DNA from: Promethearchaeota archaeon
GTDB lineage: Archaea > Asgardarchaeota > Lokiarchaeia > Sigynarchaeales > SOKP01
Direction of reading: 5' to 3'
DNA: 64,000 nt
Assembly: GCA_019058515.1 (NCBI GenBank)
Contig: JAHPYY010000171.1
Location: 1-64,000 of the forward strand
Numbering within the stretch: the first letter of the stretch is position 1; the number at the start of each line of letters is the position of its first letter. Shown piece after piece: positions 7,507-16,386 of the stretch. The translations under genes were made by a program, and so were the position numbers. The notes under the pieces are model-generated. The model saw only the letters and a list, made by a program, of their open reading frames with translations. It was not told the DNA's origin and did not search any database.

Positions 7507-9594
7507 ATGATGAATTCTAAAGGTTTATTTTTAGTTAACCCAAACTTGGGGCATCCCAGAATATTGAATATTGACAGAGAATTAATTAAGCAAGACTTTA
7601 AAACAGATTTATTAGTCATAACTAATAGAAAGAATCCAGAAAAAGTAAAAGAACTATTAACTGACAATATAAAATTTATACCTATTTTTGAATATAAGTG
7701 GAAATTAGAGCAACTTCTCGAAAAAAGAGGGTTAAAAGAGAAAACTAAGAATGTTTGGAAAAAAGTAAAAACAATTTTCTTATTTACCAGAAAAGAAAAA
7801 GGCTTTAAAATTTCAATTGAAGAATTAGATAAATTTGGGAACAAACAAGTAAAAGTTATAAAAAGGAAAAAGATAGATTTAAAGAAAATAAAACCTCGTG
7901 CTTTTAGGGGAACTCCAGTAATCCCTAAAATCGTAAACCTAAAATTAACAACTCCAATAAAGATAAATAGCTCAATATATATCGATGATCAATATTGTAA
8001 ACCACAGAATTATTTAAGAAAATTAGAGGTGTTTGGTAATTTAGAATATTTTTATATAATTACTTTAGAATTTAATTTAACTGATGAGATTTTAGAGTTT
8101 TTATCAAATAGAAATTTCATTATGTTTGATATTTTATTTGTAAATTCTAATTTGGATAAAGAAATAAATTATCATGCGATTGTCATTTCAAAAAATGATT
8201 GGAGAAATATCAATATCGTGCAAGCTACTGATTTACATATAGCTAAAAGAAATGATGAAATGTTTAATAAAATTAATAATATGTATCGAAATCTTAGGAT
8301 TAAAAATATCAAAAAAATGAATCAAATAAAAATTAATCCCCCAAAATCAAATAATAAGGATGATATTAGAAAATCTCTTTTTAAAATTGATCTCTTATTT
8401 AAAAAAAGATTGATTAATCCAAACAATTTATTTAGAAAATTTGTTAAAATAATAAATACAAAAGTTATCAATAATAAAATTGATTTTGTAATTATTACAG
8501 GAGATATTGTAGATTTTACCAATGTTAGACCATCATCAAATCACAAAATTATTTTTGCTTATGAGAATAGTAATTGGAAAACTTTCAAGGATATTATCTT
8601 AAATATAGACCAAATTAAAAAAAAAGGTATAGAAAAATCAGAAGAAATCTTATGCCCTATCTTTACCATTCCTGGGAATCATGATTATCGACCTTGGCAA
8701 TATGATTTAAATTGGGGAGGAATGTATAAAAGAGTAGGTCTTAAAAAAATTGAAGCTCAAGCATTAAAAGATCATTATTCAGCTTCTCCAATTAGAGCTA
8801 TTTTGAAGAGTGAAAATGCATTAAAAGGATACTTATCAGAAATAAATGCTTCATTAGATTACTATTTAAAACTAGGTAATTTTTTATTCATTTTTTTAAA
8901 TACCGGGGCGGATTGCTATAAAAAATTAACTGATTTTCTATCAGGAAGCCCCTCTTTAACAGGTTTTACTCAGAAGCAAATAAAATTTTTAGATAATATT
9001 ATTAAGACCACATTTAATGAAAAATTGCAAATTATTCTTTGTTTACATGCACCTCCTATAAATACAAGAGAGAAACGAGGTATCTTAAGTCGTATAAAAA
9101 AAAAATTTAAAAAAATTATAAAAATAAGAATTGATCAGTTCAGAGAATCAAAATTTAAAAGTCTAAAGAGAAAAAGAGAAAAAGCACGTATTGATGATAA
9201 ATTTAATATTAAATATGGAACGATTTCTTATAATTGGGAGAAATTGATTAATTTTTGTTATGATTATTGTACTCTTACTATATCAGGTCATACACACATG
9301 TTAAATGAATATAGATTAAAAAAATCTTTACAAAATAGCTCTAATGATGAAAAAAAGAAAGATCCATCAATTGCAGTATTTTATGATGATTATTCTGAGA
9401 TTTGTATAAATAATATAGATATTCAAAAATATAGTCCCTTGATAGTTCAGACTCCTGCTTTGGGATTGAAATCCTTTAAAAGAATTGGTAAATTAGGAGC
9501 ATATCGAGAGATAATAATCAAAGATGGAAAATTAACTTCATTTCAAGTTAATTATTTTTCAAATAATTATTTATTAATAAGGAAAAAGTTATAA
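7507..9594 (+). CDS. Calcineurin-like metallophosphatase with a novel N-terminal domain
   Basis: About 695 residues. The C-terminal two thirds carry the metallophosphatase motifs in order: ATDLHIA (D-x-H), ITGDIVDF (GDxxD), PGNHDYRPW (GNHD), CLHAPP and SGHTHMLN (GHxH), which bind the two metal ions. The first ~230 residues match nothing I recognise; they are Lys/Ile-rich and may bind substrate. Long lysine-rich insertions sit between the GDxxD and GNHD motifs. A GTG at 7498 is in frame but ATG at 7507 or 7510 is a better start. The gene is even more A/T-rich than its neighbours and is bounded by the 7185/9760 repeat, which suggests it was inserted. Substrate unknown. Confidence 0.8.
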   Translation: MMNSKGLFLVNPNLGHPRILNIDRELIKQDFKTDLLVITNRKNPEKVKELLTDNIKFIPIFEYKWKLEQLLEKRGLKEKTKNVWKKVKTIFLFTRKEKGFKISIEELDKFGNKQVKVIKRKKIDLKKIKPRAFRGTPVIPKIVNLKLTTPIKINSSIYIDDQYCKPQNYLRKLEVFGNLEYFYIITLEFNLTDEILEFLSNRNFIMFDILFVNSNLDKEINYHAIVISKNDWRNINIVQATDLHIAKRNDEMFNKINNMYRNLRIKNIKKMNQIKINPPKSNNKDDIRKSLFKIDLLFKKRLINPNNLFRKFVKIINTKVINNKIDFVIITGDIVDFTNVRPSSNHKIIFAYENSNWKTFKDIILNIDQIKKKGIEKSEEILCPIFTIPGNHDYRPWQYDLNWGGMYKRVGLKKIEAQALKDHYSASPIRAILKSENALKGYLSEINASLDYYLKLGNFLFIFLNTGADCYKKLTDFLSGSPSLTGFTQKQIKFLDNIIKTTFNEKLQIILCLHAPPINTREKRGILSRIKKKFKKIIKIRIDQFRESKFKSLKRKREKARIDDKFNIKYGTISYNWEKLINFCYDYCTLTISGHTHMLNEYRLKKSLQNSSNDEKKKDPSIAVFYDDYSEICINNIDIQKYSPLIVQTPALGLKSFKRIGKLGAYREIIIKDGKLTSFQVNYFSNNYLLIRKKL

Positions 9595-9759
9595 TCTAAA
9601 AGTAATCAGTAGTGCCTTTCCAAGAAATACGAAATTAGTATTAATACAATTAATGGTCGAAAAGATATGAATATAAATAATCCTACACTCGTTCAAGAGA
9701 AAGATTTTATGGATTCGGATACTTTAAGAAATTTATTTAATCGTGATCAAAAACCAAAT

Positions 9760-9802
9760 AATACAAGGAAATCGTGAGTGAAAATAATTAGGTATAAACA
9801 AG
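9760..9802 (+). repeat. 43-bp direct repeat, copy 2 (duplicated exporter 3' end)
   Basis: Duplicate of 7185-7227, 2,575 bp downstream, ending exactly where a decayed methyltransferase fragment begins. The match starts at AATACAAGG; upstream of it there is no similarity to the exporter. A 36-codon frame (9667-9777, beginning MNINNPTLVQ) runs into the repeat, but nothing supports it as a gene. Confidence 0.9.
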
Positions 9803-9945
9803 ACATCGCTGTGGCAGCTAAATAATTAATACCTGATAAAGGCGTAAATAGGTTACATTGCTTTATTGTTGTAATGTCTCTTGTTGTTGATTTCTTAAAT
9901 ATCAATAACTTGGTTTTTTATGTTCTAAAAATGATAGTTAAATGA
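9803..9945 (+). pseudogene. Decayed C-terminal piece of an isoprenylcysteine-methyltransferase-like gene
   Basis: Nucleotides from ACATCGCT at 9803 align, with indels, to the 3' part of the truncated gene at 10908-11030. In one frame it reads IVVMSLVVDFLNINNL, against IVVMYFVVDFLKITNL in that gene. It contains stops and frameshifts, so it is non-coding now. Together with 10746-11069 it shows repeated duplication and loss of this gene type. Confidence 0.6.
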
Positions 9946-10032
9946 CAAATTAATTCAAATAATCCTACAGAAAGAAATAACATTAAAATAATAAAGCCTA
10001 GTATAAATATTTGTTAAAATGTTTACTGATAT

Positions 10033-10698
10033 TTATTTGTTTTCAATCCTTTTTATTTTTGGAAAGAAACGTCCAGTTTTAGACGAATATTCATCATAAA
10101 TCTCACCAAACATTTCTCGTAACATCTTTTCTTCCTCTTTAGCTTGGTAAGGGAGTGCTAAAAAACCGATTAAACCAAAAAATATTGCCCAAATTCCAGT
10201 TGCAAGAAAAATAAATAGAATTTCAAATACTCCTGCAATATATGCTGGATGGCGAACATATTTATATGTTCCCCCTGTTGCTAAAGCGTATTCTTCCTCT
10301 TTCATTTGCTTAAAGCAAGCAGTGTAATTGACATTATAAATAAAAGTTATTGATACCCAAACGCCAAGGAGCCACATTCCAATAATGCCTATCCAATACA
10401 CCTCGATTGGAAGATCAATGATGAATATTAAATTATGTTCCCCAAAACCAAATATTAGACGAAGAGCAAAGTCAAGCAATATAATATAAATCCAACCTAT
10501 CCCAAATGTGACGGCTAGCTGCGACATTCTACTCCCAGATGTCTGCTTATTATTGATTTGAGCATTTCTACTTCCTATAATAGCTCCTTTAGGTAACTTA
10601 TTTCCTCGAAATCGTCTAATGATTCGAGGGAGAATGAATTTAATTGTCAATATTCCAAAAATTGTGAATAGTAATAAATAGGTATTTAACAAATTCAA
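10033..10698 (-). CDS. Isoprenylcysteine carboxyl methyltransferase-family membrane protein
   Basis: 221 residues with about five membrane helices. The C-terminal half has the family motif: YVRHPAYIAG, then a hydrophobic hairpin, then AKEEEKMLREMFGEIYDEYS and RFFP. These RHPxY and E-E-...-Y residues form the SAM-binding site of ICMT and PEMT/NnrU-like membrane methyltransferases. In eukaryotes ICMT methylates prenylated small GTPases; the archaeal substrate is unknown and could be a lipid. The gene is intact and divergent from the truncated relative at 10746, with which it shares the EE-FG-Y-Y-P motif. Confidence 0.8.
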   Translation of the reverse strand: MNLLNTYLLLFTIFGILTIKFILPRIIRRFRGNKLPKGAIIGSRNAQINNKQTSGSRMSQLAVTFGIGWIYIILLDFALRLIFGFGEHNLIFIIDLPIEVYWIGIIGMWLLGVWVSITFIYNVNYTACFKQMKEEEYALATGGTYKYVRHPAYIAGVFEILFIFLATGIWAIFFGLIGFLALPYQAKEEEKMLREMFGEIYDEYSSKTGRFFPKIKRIENK

Positions 10699-10745
10699 TT
10701 CACCATAGTGAATTAGTACCTCTTATAAAACATAATTCTTTCCTA

Positions 10746-11069
10746 GTGCTCTCATTTGCAAAAACATTTCTCTTTGAAGAAAAAAAGATTCTAAGATTGT
10801 TTGGGAGCGAATATTTAGCTTACGCAAAATCTACGGGATTGTTCCTTCCTAAAAGTATGTTTAAAAGAGATTTAAAACAAGCTCAAGAGTCAAATCCTTC
10901 CACTATTACATCGCTATGGTGGTTGAATAACTTTCTCTTGATAAAGTTGCTAATTGTATATGTTGCGTTTATTGTTGTGATGTACTTCGTCGTAGATTTC
11001 TTAAAGATTACTAACCTAGATTTTGATAAGATAAAAATTTGGGAAATAAGATTTCCCAATCAAGTTTAG
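10746..11069 (+). pseudogene. Truncated isoprenylcysteine-methyltransferase-like gene (C-terminal end only)
   Basis: The frame from GTG 10746 begins inside the family's last motif: EEKKILRLFGSEYLAYAKST then FLPK, equivalent to the end of the intact protein encoded at 10033-10698. The catalytic RHPxY half is missing. It continues with an extra 60 residues holding one membrane helix (LLIVYVAFIVVMYFVV), not present in the intact neighbour. The 5' part appears to have been replaced by the divergent gene, perhaps through recombination between paralogues. It might still be translated, but as a methyltransferase it is dead. Confidence 0.65.
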
Positions 11070-11078
11070 AATTATATT

Positions 11079-11264
11079 TTATAGATTTGAGAAACACTCA
11101 TCGCAGAAAAAGATCCTCCGTAATTTCGTGTTATTCCAAACCATATACCCTGAATTTGATTTGGTTTCACATCCCCAGCACATCTTGGGTAATTTAGTAT
11201 CTACAAAATATTGATTATTCTTATCAAAAGTATCGTCTTTGATTATTTCTTGGTAAGATCTCAT
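11079..11264 (-). CDS. Small zinc-ribbon-like protein
   Basis: 61 residues with two CxxC knuckles, CWGC (near residue 29) and CDEC (near 55), spaced as in a zinc ribbon; the N-terminal half is polar. ATG start at 11262-11264. It lies downstream of hisS in the same direction. No family is recognised. The paired cysteines make a real gene more likely than chance, but its length keeps confidence modest. Confidence 0.45.
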   Translation of the reverse strand: MRSYQEIIKDDTFDKNNQYFVDTKLPKMCWGCETKSNSGYMVWNNTKLRRIFFCDECFSNL

Positions 11265-11440
11265 AATTATGACTCCATAGTGATTTTTGAATGATTATTC
11301 CTTTTTGGAATACATTATATAAAGGTATTCGAATGGAAATATAAGTTTTGTGAATGACTATTCCCTTGTAGATAAATAAGAAAAAAGAAGAATTAACTCT
11401 AAAACATGATAAAGAATAGAGAATAGAAAAATGAGATTTT

Positions 11441-12811
11441 TTACTCCAATTCATCAAAAAGATCGTAAATTTTGTCAATTAGTTGGGATTTATCGATTGT
11501 TTCTTGTTTTTCTGTAATCATATTTTTAATAGTAATTTGGTTATTTGACATTTCTTTCGATCCAATAATTAGGGTTATACTCACTCCAAGATCGTTTGCT
11601 CTACTTAATTGATTTTTGAGGCCTTTAAATCGATAATCGATAATGCAAGGAAGGTCTTCGCTTCGGATAATTCTAGCGATTTCCAATGCGTAAAGCGATA
11701 ATTCCTTACTTATAGAAGCGATATATATAACATCTGAATAATCGTAATCACATATTTCATCGGGAATTAAATCGTAAGTTTCTAAGAATAGAGAGAGCAT
11801 GTAGACTCCCATTCCAAAGCCTGTTCCCGAAATTTGTTCATCTGAAAATAGTGATATTAGATCATCGTATCTTCCTCCTCCGAAAATCGAACGTCTGTTT
11901 TCAGTACCCGTATCAAACACTTCGTACACAATTCCAGTGTAATAGTCTAAACCCCTAACTACTTTCGAGGAAAAGGAACAATATTCAGAAATTCCCTCTT
12001 CTGTAAGTAATTTTTCAAAATTTACTAATTCAATATAGCCTTCTGATTTAAAGAAAGCTTCTGGGATGGCTTCGAATTTTTCTAATAGTTCTTCGATGGT
12101 TTCTGCGTCTTTTAAATTGAATATTCCTTGCATGATCTTCTCATTTTGAAATGTTTCAAGGACATACCCTTTAAATTCTTCTCCTTCCATTTTGTCTGAT
12201 TTATCTAAAAGTTTATACACAATTGGAAGTTTTTCTTTAGGTATCTTTAAGACCTGTCGACAGATCTCATCAATGAACCGACGATTATTGTAGTAAATTT
12301 GAAATTGATCTGATGTAGCTCCAAGTTCCTCAAAAATTTTCACAATAATGCAAAAAATTTCTAAATCGTAGAATAATTCATCTATTTCTTGTTCTTTCGA
12401 AAACAAGATATCAGCATTAATTTGCAAGAAAGATCTTCGTCTACCTCTCTGAGTCTCCTCGTAACGATAACATGTTGGAAACGAATACCACCGGATTGGT
12501 TTCTTAAGTTCTTGACTTTTTTTCGCTATCATTCGAGCTAACGAGGGAGTAAGCTCAGGTCTTAATATAAGGCGCTTTCCTTTTTTCTTCTCCACTATAA
12601 ACGATTGTTCATTGACGAGTTCTTCAGAGGATTTCGCTGCGAAAATTTCTATGGGTTCTAGTAGGGGAGATTCAAACTCCTCGAAGCAATAGAGTTCTAC
12701 AATGTCGTCGACGACACTTTTAATGTAGTTTACAACTCTCAAATCCTCGGGGTAAAAGTCATCCATACCTTTAAGAGGTTGCGTAGAAAGCTTTCTCTTA
12801 TCATCACTCAT
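11441..12811 (-). CDS. hisS: Histidyl-tRNA synthetase
   Basis: 456 residues from the preferred start (MSDDKRKLSTQPLKGMDDF). An upstream in-frame ATG at 12850 would add a hydrophobic 13-residue leader absent from the family. Class II motifs are visible: motif 2 with CYRYEETQRGRRRSFLQ; the HisRS-specific histidine-binding stretch GLDYYTGIVYEVF followed by GGGRYDDLI; and motif 3 in GTGFGMGVYML. The C-terminal 90 residues form the anticodon-binding domain (YIASISKELSLYALEIARII). It charges tRNA-His with histidine. It is divergent from the LVIVD gene, with TATA-like elements between them. Confidence 0.95.
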   Translation of the reverse strand: MSDDKRKLSTQPLKGMDDFYPEDLRVVNYIKSVVDDIVELYCFEEFESPLLEPIEIFAAKSSEELVNEQSFIVEKKKGKRLILRPELTPSLARMIAKKSQELKKPIRWYSFPTCYRYEETQRGRRRSFLQINADILFSKEQEIDELFYDLEIFCIIVKIFEELGATSDQFQIYYNNRRFIDEICRQVLKIPKEKLPIVYKLLDKSDKMEGEEFKGYVLETFQNEKIMQGIFNLKDAETIEELLEKFEAIPEAFFKSEGYIELVNFEKLLTEEGISEYCSFSSKVVRGLDYYTGIVYEVFDTGTENRRSIFGGGRYDDLISLFSDEQISGTGFGMGVYMLSLFLETYDLIPDEICDYDYSDVIYIASISKELSLYALEIARIIRSEDLPCIIDYRFKGLKNQLSRANDLGVSITLIIGSKEMSNNQITIKNMITEKQETIDKSQLIDKIYDLFDELE

Positions 12812-12992
12812 TAATATAAAAAGGACAAACCATGAATTAAACCTTATCAAAATTAGGTTTGTATGACTGTTTGCGTTCGTTTTCTTAAATATTTAATCGA
12901 TTTATAAGAGATATAAAATATTAAAATTCGATCCGGACTAATCTAAGGTAATGTAAATTCACTATAATCTAATATACATGTAATTGAGAGAA

Positions 12993-14096
12993 ATGAAACT
13001 TAATATAAAATTTGTCTCTGTTTTTGTGGTCATTTACATTCTAACGGTTATTTATTTGCCTTTAAATGTAAGTGCTCAAACAAACGCCAATCAGGACCTA
13101 TATCTTAATAAAATTGGATTTTGCGATGTAGAAGTTGGTTACGATATTCATGTGACAACCGATTACGCATATCTCTCTAATAACGATGGATTAATGATTA
13201 TCGATATATCTGACCCTGAGAATCCAGTAAAAGCAAGTGAGTTACTTATTGATGATGGAGCGTTTGGATTTGTTATTGAAGGTGATATGGCATATATCGC
13301 TGCTGATTCAAGTGGTCTAGTTATTGCTGATATTTCTGATCCCCTAAACCCTCAATTGATTGGGCAATATATTGACGGTTCAGCATACACAATCACAGTA
13401 TTAGATTCACGGGCTTATGTAAGTTATATGGGTTCTGGATTTAAAGTATTTGATGTGAGTGATCCCTCAGATCCTAACCCTATAGGTGAATTTAGCGATA
13501 CTCGTAGTGATGGTATAGAAATAAAAGAAAACACTGTGTACTTTGCCAACGCTAACTCTGGATTAAAAGTCGTTGATGTTTCTAACCCCAACACGCCTCA
13601 ATATGTAGGACTTATCCCTCAAACTGACGGAGCTACCGGTATTTTTATTGAAAATAACAAACTCTTTCTAGCTTGTCACCAAAATGGGATTAGAGTATTA
13701 GATATATCGACTTCCGCATCAACATCGGTCCAAGTGCTTGATTCTTATGTCGATAATGATGGAGGAGAGGTGTTAGGGCTCGTTAAACAAGACAATTTTC
13801 TTTATGTAGCTGATAACTTTGGAATTGAACTATTCGAGGTTGATGATAACTACTCCATTACAAAGTTAGCTGAAAATAGGGATTTTATTTCCGCAGCTCA
13901 TGAAATAGATGTTGATGATGAATACATCTATGTAGCATTAGGCGGTGGTTTGTTGATTCTCGAAATAAATACAACACCAGAAACTGGAATAGGCGGCTTT
14001 AATTTTTTTGCACTTCCAGTTCTATTAATTGTAGTTTCTGCAATGGTTTCGATAACATATTATAAAATTAATCCAAAAAAGAAGTTGAAAGAATGA
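12993..14096 (+). CDS. Secreted, membrane-anchored LVIVD-repeat beta-propeller protein
   Basis: 367 residues. A signal peptide (MKLNIKFVSVFVVIYILTVI, ending near VSAQ) is followed by about seven repeats of the pattern AYLSNNDGLMIIDISDPENP, the LVIVD repeat that builds beta-propellers on archaeal and bacterial surfaces. A C-terminal membrane helix (FFALPVLLIVVSAMVSITYY) with a KKK stop-transfer signal anchors it. The propeller therefore faces outward, probably for adhesion or cell contact. TTG at 12984 is in frame, but ATG 12993 gives a proper signal peptide. Transcribed alone. Confidence 0.88.
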   Translation: MKLNIKFVSVFVVIYILTVIYLPLNVSAQTNANQDLYLNKIGFCDVEVGYDIHVTTDYAYLSNNDGLMIIDISDPENPVKASELLIDDGAFGFVIEGDMAYIAADSSGLVIADISDPLNPQLIGQYIDGSAYTITVLDSRAYVSYMGSGFKVFDVSDPSDPNPIGEFSDTRSDGIEIKENTVYFANANSGLKVVDVSNPNTPQYVGLIPQTDGATGIFIENNKLFLACHQNGIRVLDISTSASTSVQVLDSYVDNDGGEVLGLVKQDNFLYVADNFGIELFEVDDNYSITKLAENRDFISAAHEIDVDDEYIYVALGGGLLILEINTTPETGIGGFNFFALPVLLIVVSAMVSITYYKINPKKKLKE

Positions 14097-14220
14097 TACT
14101 TCTTCTTTACCCTCTTTTCTAACCTTTAGAGTAAGTAAAATTAATAAAACAAAGTTACATCATAATTACATCTAACTTGTATATCTCTATAACTAAAAAT
14201 TAGTATTAAAAGTGTATTTT

Positions 14221-15645
14221 ATGGCAATATTAAGACCAAAGACCAATTTATTAGATAATAATTACAAGGATAAGATCTTCGCTGAATCAAAAAAAATTTT
14301 AAACGAACTTGGGGTATTGATTGAGAACCAAGAAGCTTCTAAAATTTTATCTTCTCACGGAATTCCTTCGGAAGGGCAGAGATTTTTCTTATCCGAAGAC
14401 ATTATCGAAAGTAGCCTCAAGACAGCCCCCAAAGAAATCTTCTTGTATGATCGTGAAGGTAAAAGTAAACTCAATTTAAAAGACGACAACTTTCATTTCG
14501 ATCCTGGAAGTGCTGCTATTAATATACTCGACGAAAATACGGGAATAATTAGAGAAGCTGTGATCGATGATTTTATCAAATTCTCCAAGATAGTCGGACA
14601 TTTAGAGCACATAGACGCACAAAGTACCGCTATTATCTGCAAGGATGTACCTAAAGACGCTCAAGATTGGCACAGATTATATGTCGCTTTAAACAATTGC
14701 CACAAACCGGTGATTACGGGTACATTTCGCAAAGAAAGTTTTGAGATAATGAAACAACTTCTTTTAGTTTTTAGGACTTCAGAAAAAGATCTTGCAGACA
14801 AGCCACTAGCGATTTTTGATGCTGCACCCAGTCCTCCACTTAAGTGGTCAGATCTCATCGCTCAAACTTTAGTCGACGCCGCTAAATGTATGATCCCTTC
14901 CGAGTTGGTTTCCATGCCACTAGCAGGCGCGAATGCGCCAATGAATTTAATAGGTGCGATTACACAACATTGTGCCGAATCCCTTGCGGGTGTGGTAATA
15001 ACGCAATTAACAAATCAAGGGGCTCCAGTCATATGGGGTGGTTCGCCAGCAGTTATGGACATGAAATACGCTACCACCCCCATGGGTGCGATTGAGACAG
15101 TAATGATTAATTTAGGAGATATAGAAATGGGAAAGCACTTTAATTTACCTACTCACGCCTACATGGCGTTAAGCGATGCAAAAGTTCCCGACGCTCAATC
15201 AGGTATAGAAGCTAGTACAGGTGCAATGATGGCTGCCTTAGCGGGTGTTAACGTAATTAGTGGGCCGGGGATGCTTAACTTCGAGTCTACTCAGAGCATT
15301 GAGAAACTAGTAATTGATAACGATATTGCGGGAATGGTAAAGAGATTCGTAAGAGGAATTGAAGATTATGGTAGTCCATTTGCTTATGATATTTTAAAGG
15401 ATTACGATCAAAAAGAAGAATTATTATCTCATCCTACTACTCTTAAGTTATTTAGAAAAGAATTGTTTTTCCCGAGTCCTGTTATCGATAGAAGGCCACA
15501 CGAATCTTGGGAAAAATCAGGCTCGTTATCGGCTCGAAAGAGAGCAAAAAGTAGAGTATTAGAACTTGTAAATAAAGAGGTTCCTCATCCTATTGATTCT
15601 AACTTAAAAGAAGAGCTAGACCGGGTTCTAAATCAATACCTATAA
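14221..15645 (+). CDS. MttB-family methyltransferase without pyrrolysine
   Basis: 474 residues, full length for the trimethylamine methyltransferase family (TIM barrel). Recognisable stretches include FDPGSAAINILD, the glycine-rich core SMPLAGANAPMNLIGAITQH, PVIWGGSPAVMDM, SGIEASTGAMMAALAG and the C-terminal HPIDSNLKEELDRVL. Its frame has no in-frame TAG, so it belongs with the non-pyrrolysine members such as MtgB, MtpB and MtcB, which demethylate betaines or carnitine onto a corrinoid protein. No corrinoid protein or activator gene is adjacent, so substrate and acceptor are open. GTG at 14212 is in frame, but ATG 14221 fits the family N-terminus. Codon usage is richer in GC than nearby genes. 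Confidence 0.85.
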   Translation: MAILRPKTNLLDNNYKDKIFAESKKILNELGVLIENQEASKILSSHGIPSEGQRFFLSEDIIESSLKTAPKEIFLYDREGKSKLNLKDDNFHFDPGSAAINILDENTGIIREAVIDDFIKFSKIVGHLEHIDAQSTAIICKDVPKDAQDWHRLYVALNNCHKPVITGTFRKESFEIMKQLLLVFRTSEKDLADKPLAIFDAAPSPPLKWSDLIAQTLVDAAKCMIPSELVSMPLAGANAPMNLIGAITQHCAESLAGVVITQLTNQGAPVIWGGSPAVMDMKYATTPMGAIETVMINLGDIEMGKHFNLPTHAYMALSDAKVPDAQSGIEASTGAMMAALAGVNVISGPGMLNFESTQSIEKLVIDNDIAGMVKRFVRGIEDYGSPFAYDILKDYDQKEELLSHPTTLKLFRKELFFPSPVIDRRPHESWEKSGSLSARKRAKSRVLELVNKEVPHPIDSNLKEELDRVLNQYL

Positions 15646-15673
15646 TTTTATTAAAAAATATAGGAAAGGAGCT

Positions 15674-16330
15674 CTAAATTGAAGTCAATATTATAATTAT
15701 CCCAATAAAAATGAAAATTATTACGGATAATAATTTTAAGTAAAATTTTGGAACTTTTTTGGCAATTATAGCTCCAAAGAAAGCCCCCATCTAGGCTAAT
15801 GTAATGAGTGCAAGAAAGGCATCTAACCAGACTTCAAAAGGATAAGGATATATAAATGCCAAAGTGATAGTTAATATCTGTGTCTTGTCACCAAGTTCCA
15901 TGATAAAGATTGATGAAAAACCAGCATTGTAAGGATTTTTCTTCAATTTCTGTAAGATTGAAGCAGTTTTTTCATTTTTATCGTGTAAATTAGACTAATT
16001 TGGCTGATTTATCTCAAATTCTCCTTGATTCTCTTTATTTTTATGTTCATTGTAAAGATTTTTAAGATCCTGTGCTTCCAAAAGACCTATTATTATAAAA
16101 ACAATACCAGAAATGATAAAAATTATAAAGATAGGAATAAAAATTGTTATTACATTGCCAATAAACACTCCTAATGTTACTATGACGGCAAAACCTAATG
16201 TAGCTCCCAATCCTATTTTATAGGACTTTTCGTATTCAAGAGATAAGTTAAATATGATTAATTGGGTTTCATCTCCTAGTTCACCAAGAAATAATATCCC
16301 ATATACAATAAAAATTACAATCCATTCCAC
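15674..16330 (-). pseudogene. GDT1/TMEM165 (UPF0016) family cation transporter with two in-frame TAG codons
   Basis: The family consists of two repeats each holding an E-x-G-D-(K/R)-(T/S) motif. The first is at GELGDETQL (near residue 16), the second at MELGDKTQI, encoded near 15880. Both lie in one reading frame from ATG 16328-16330 to TAG 15674-15676, but TAG occurs in frame at 15995-15997 (linker) and 15791-15793 (within the last helices, LITLA-TAG-MGAFFGA). The remainder is intact with normal helices. Members move Mn2+ or Ca2+ across membranes. Either a recently inactivated gene or consensus error; amber readthrough is discussed under findings. Confidence 0.75.
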
Positions 16331-16386
16331 GGTAAAAATATCCTATTATACAGTTTAATTATTTTTAAAAAGTTTAGGAAGATTAA

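Noticed and set aside
9667..9777. 36-residue ORF running into the second 43-bp repeat
   Set aside because: No ribosome binding site, and its end is formed by duplicated exporter sequence in a different frame.
11224..11478. 84-codon minus-strand frame overlapping the hisS 3' end
   Set aside because: Hydrophobic, low-complexity translation in A/T-rich DNA overlapping both hisS and the zinc-ribbon ORF; no start signal.
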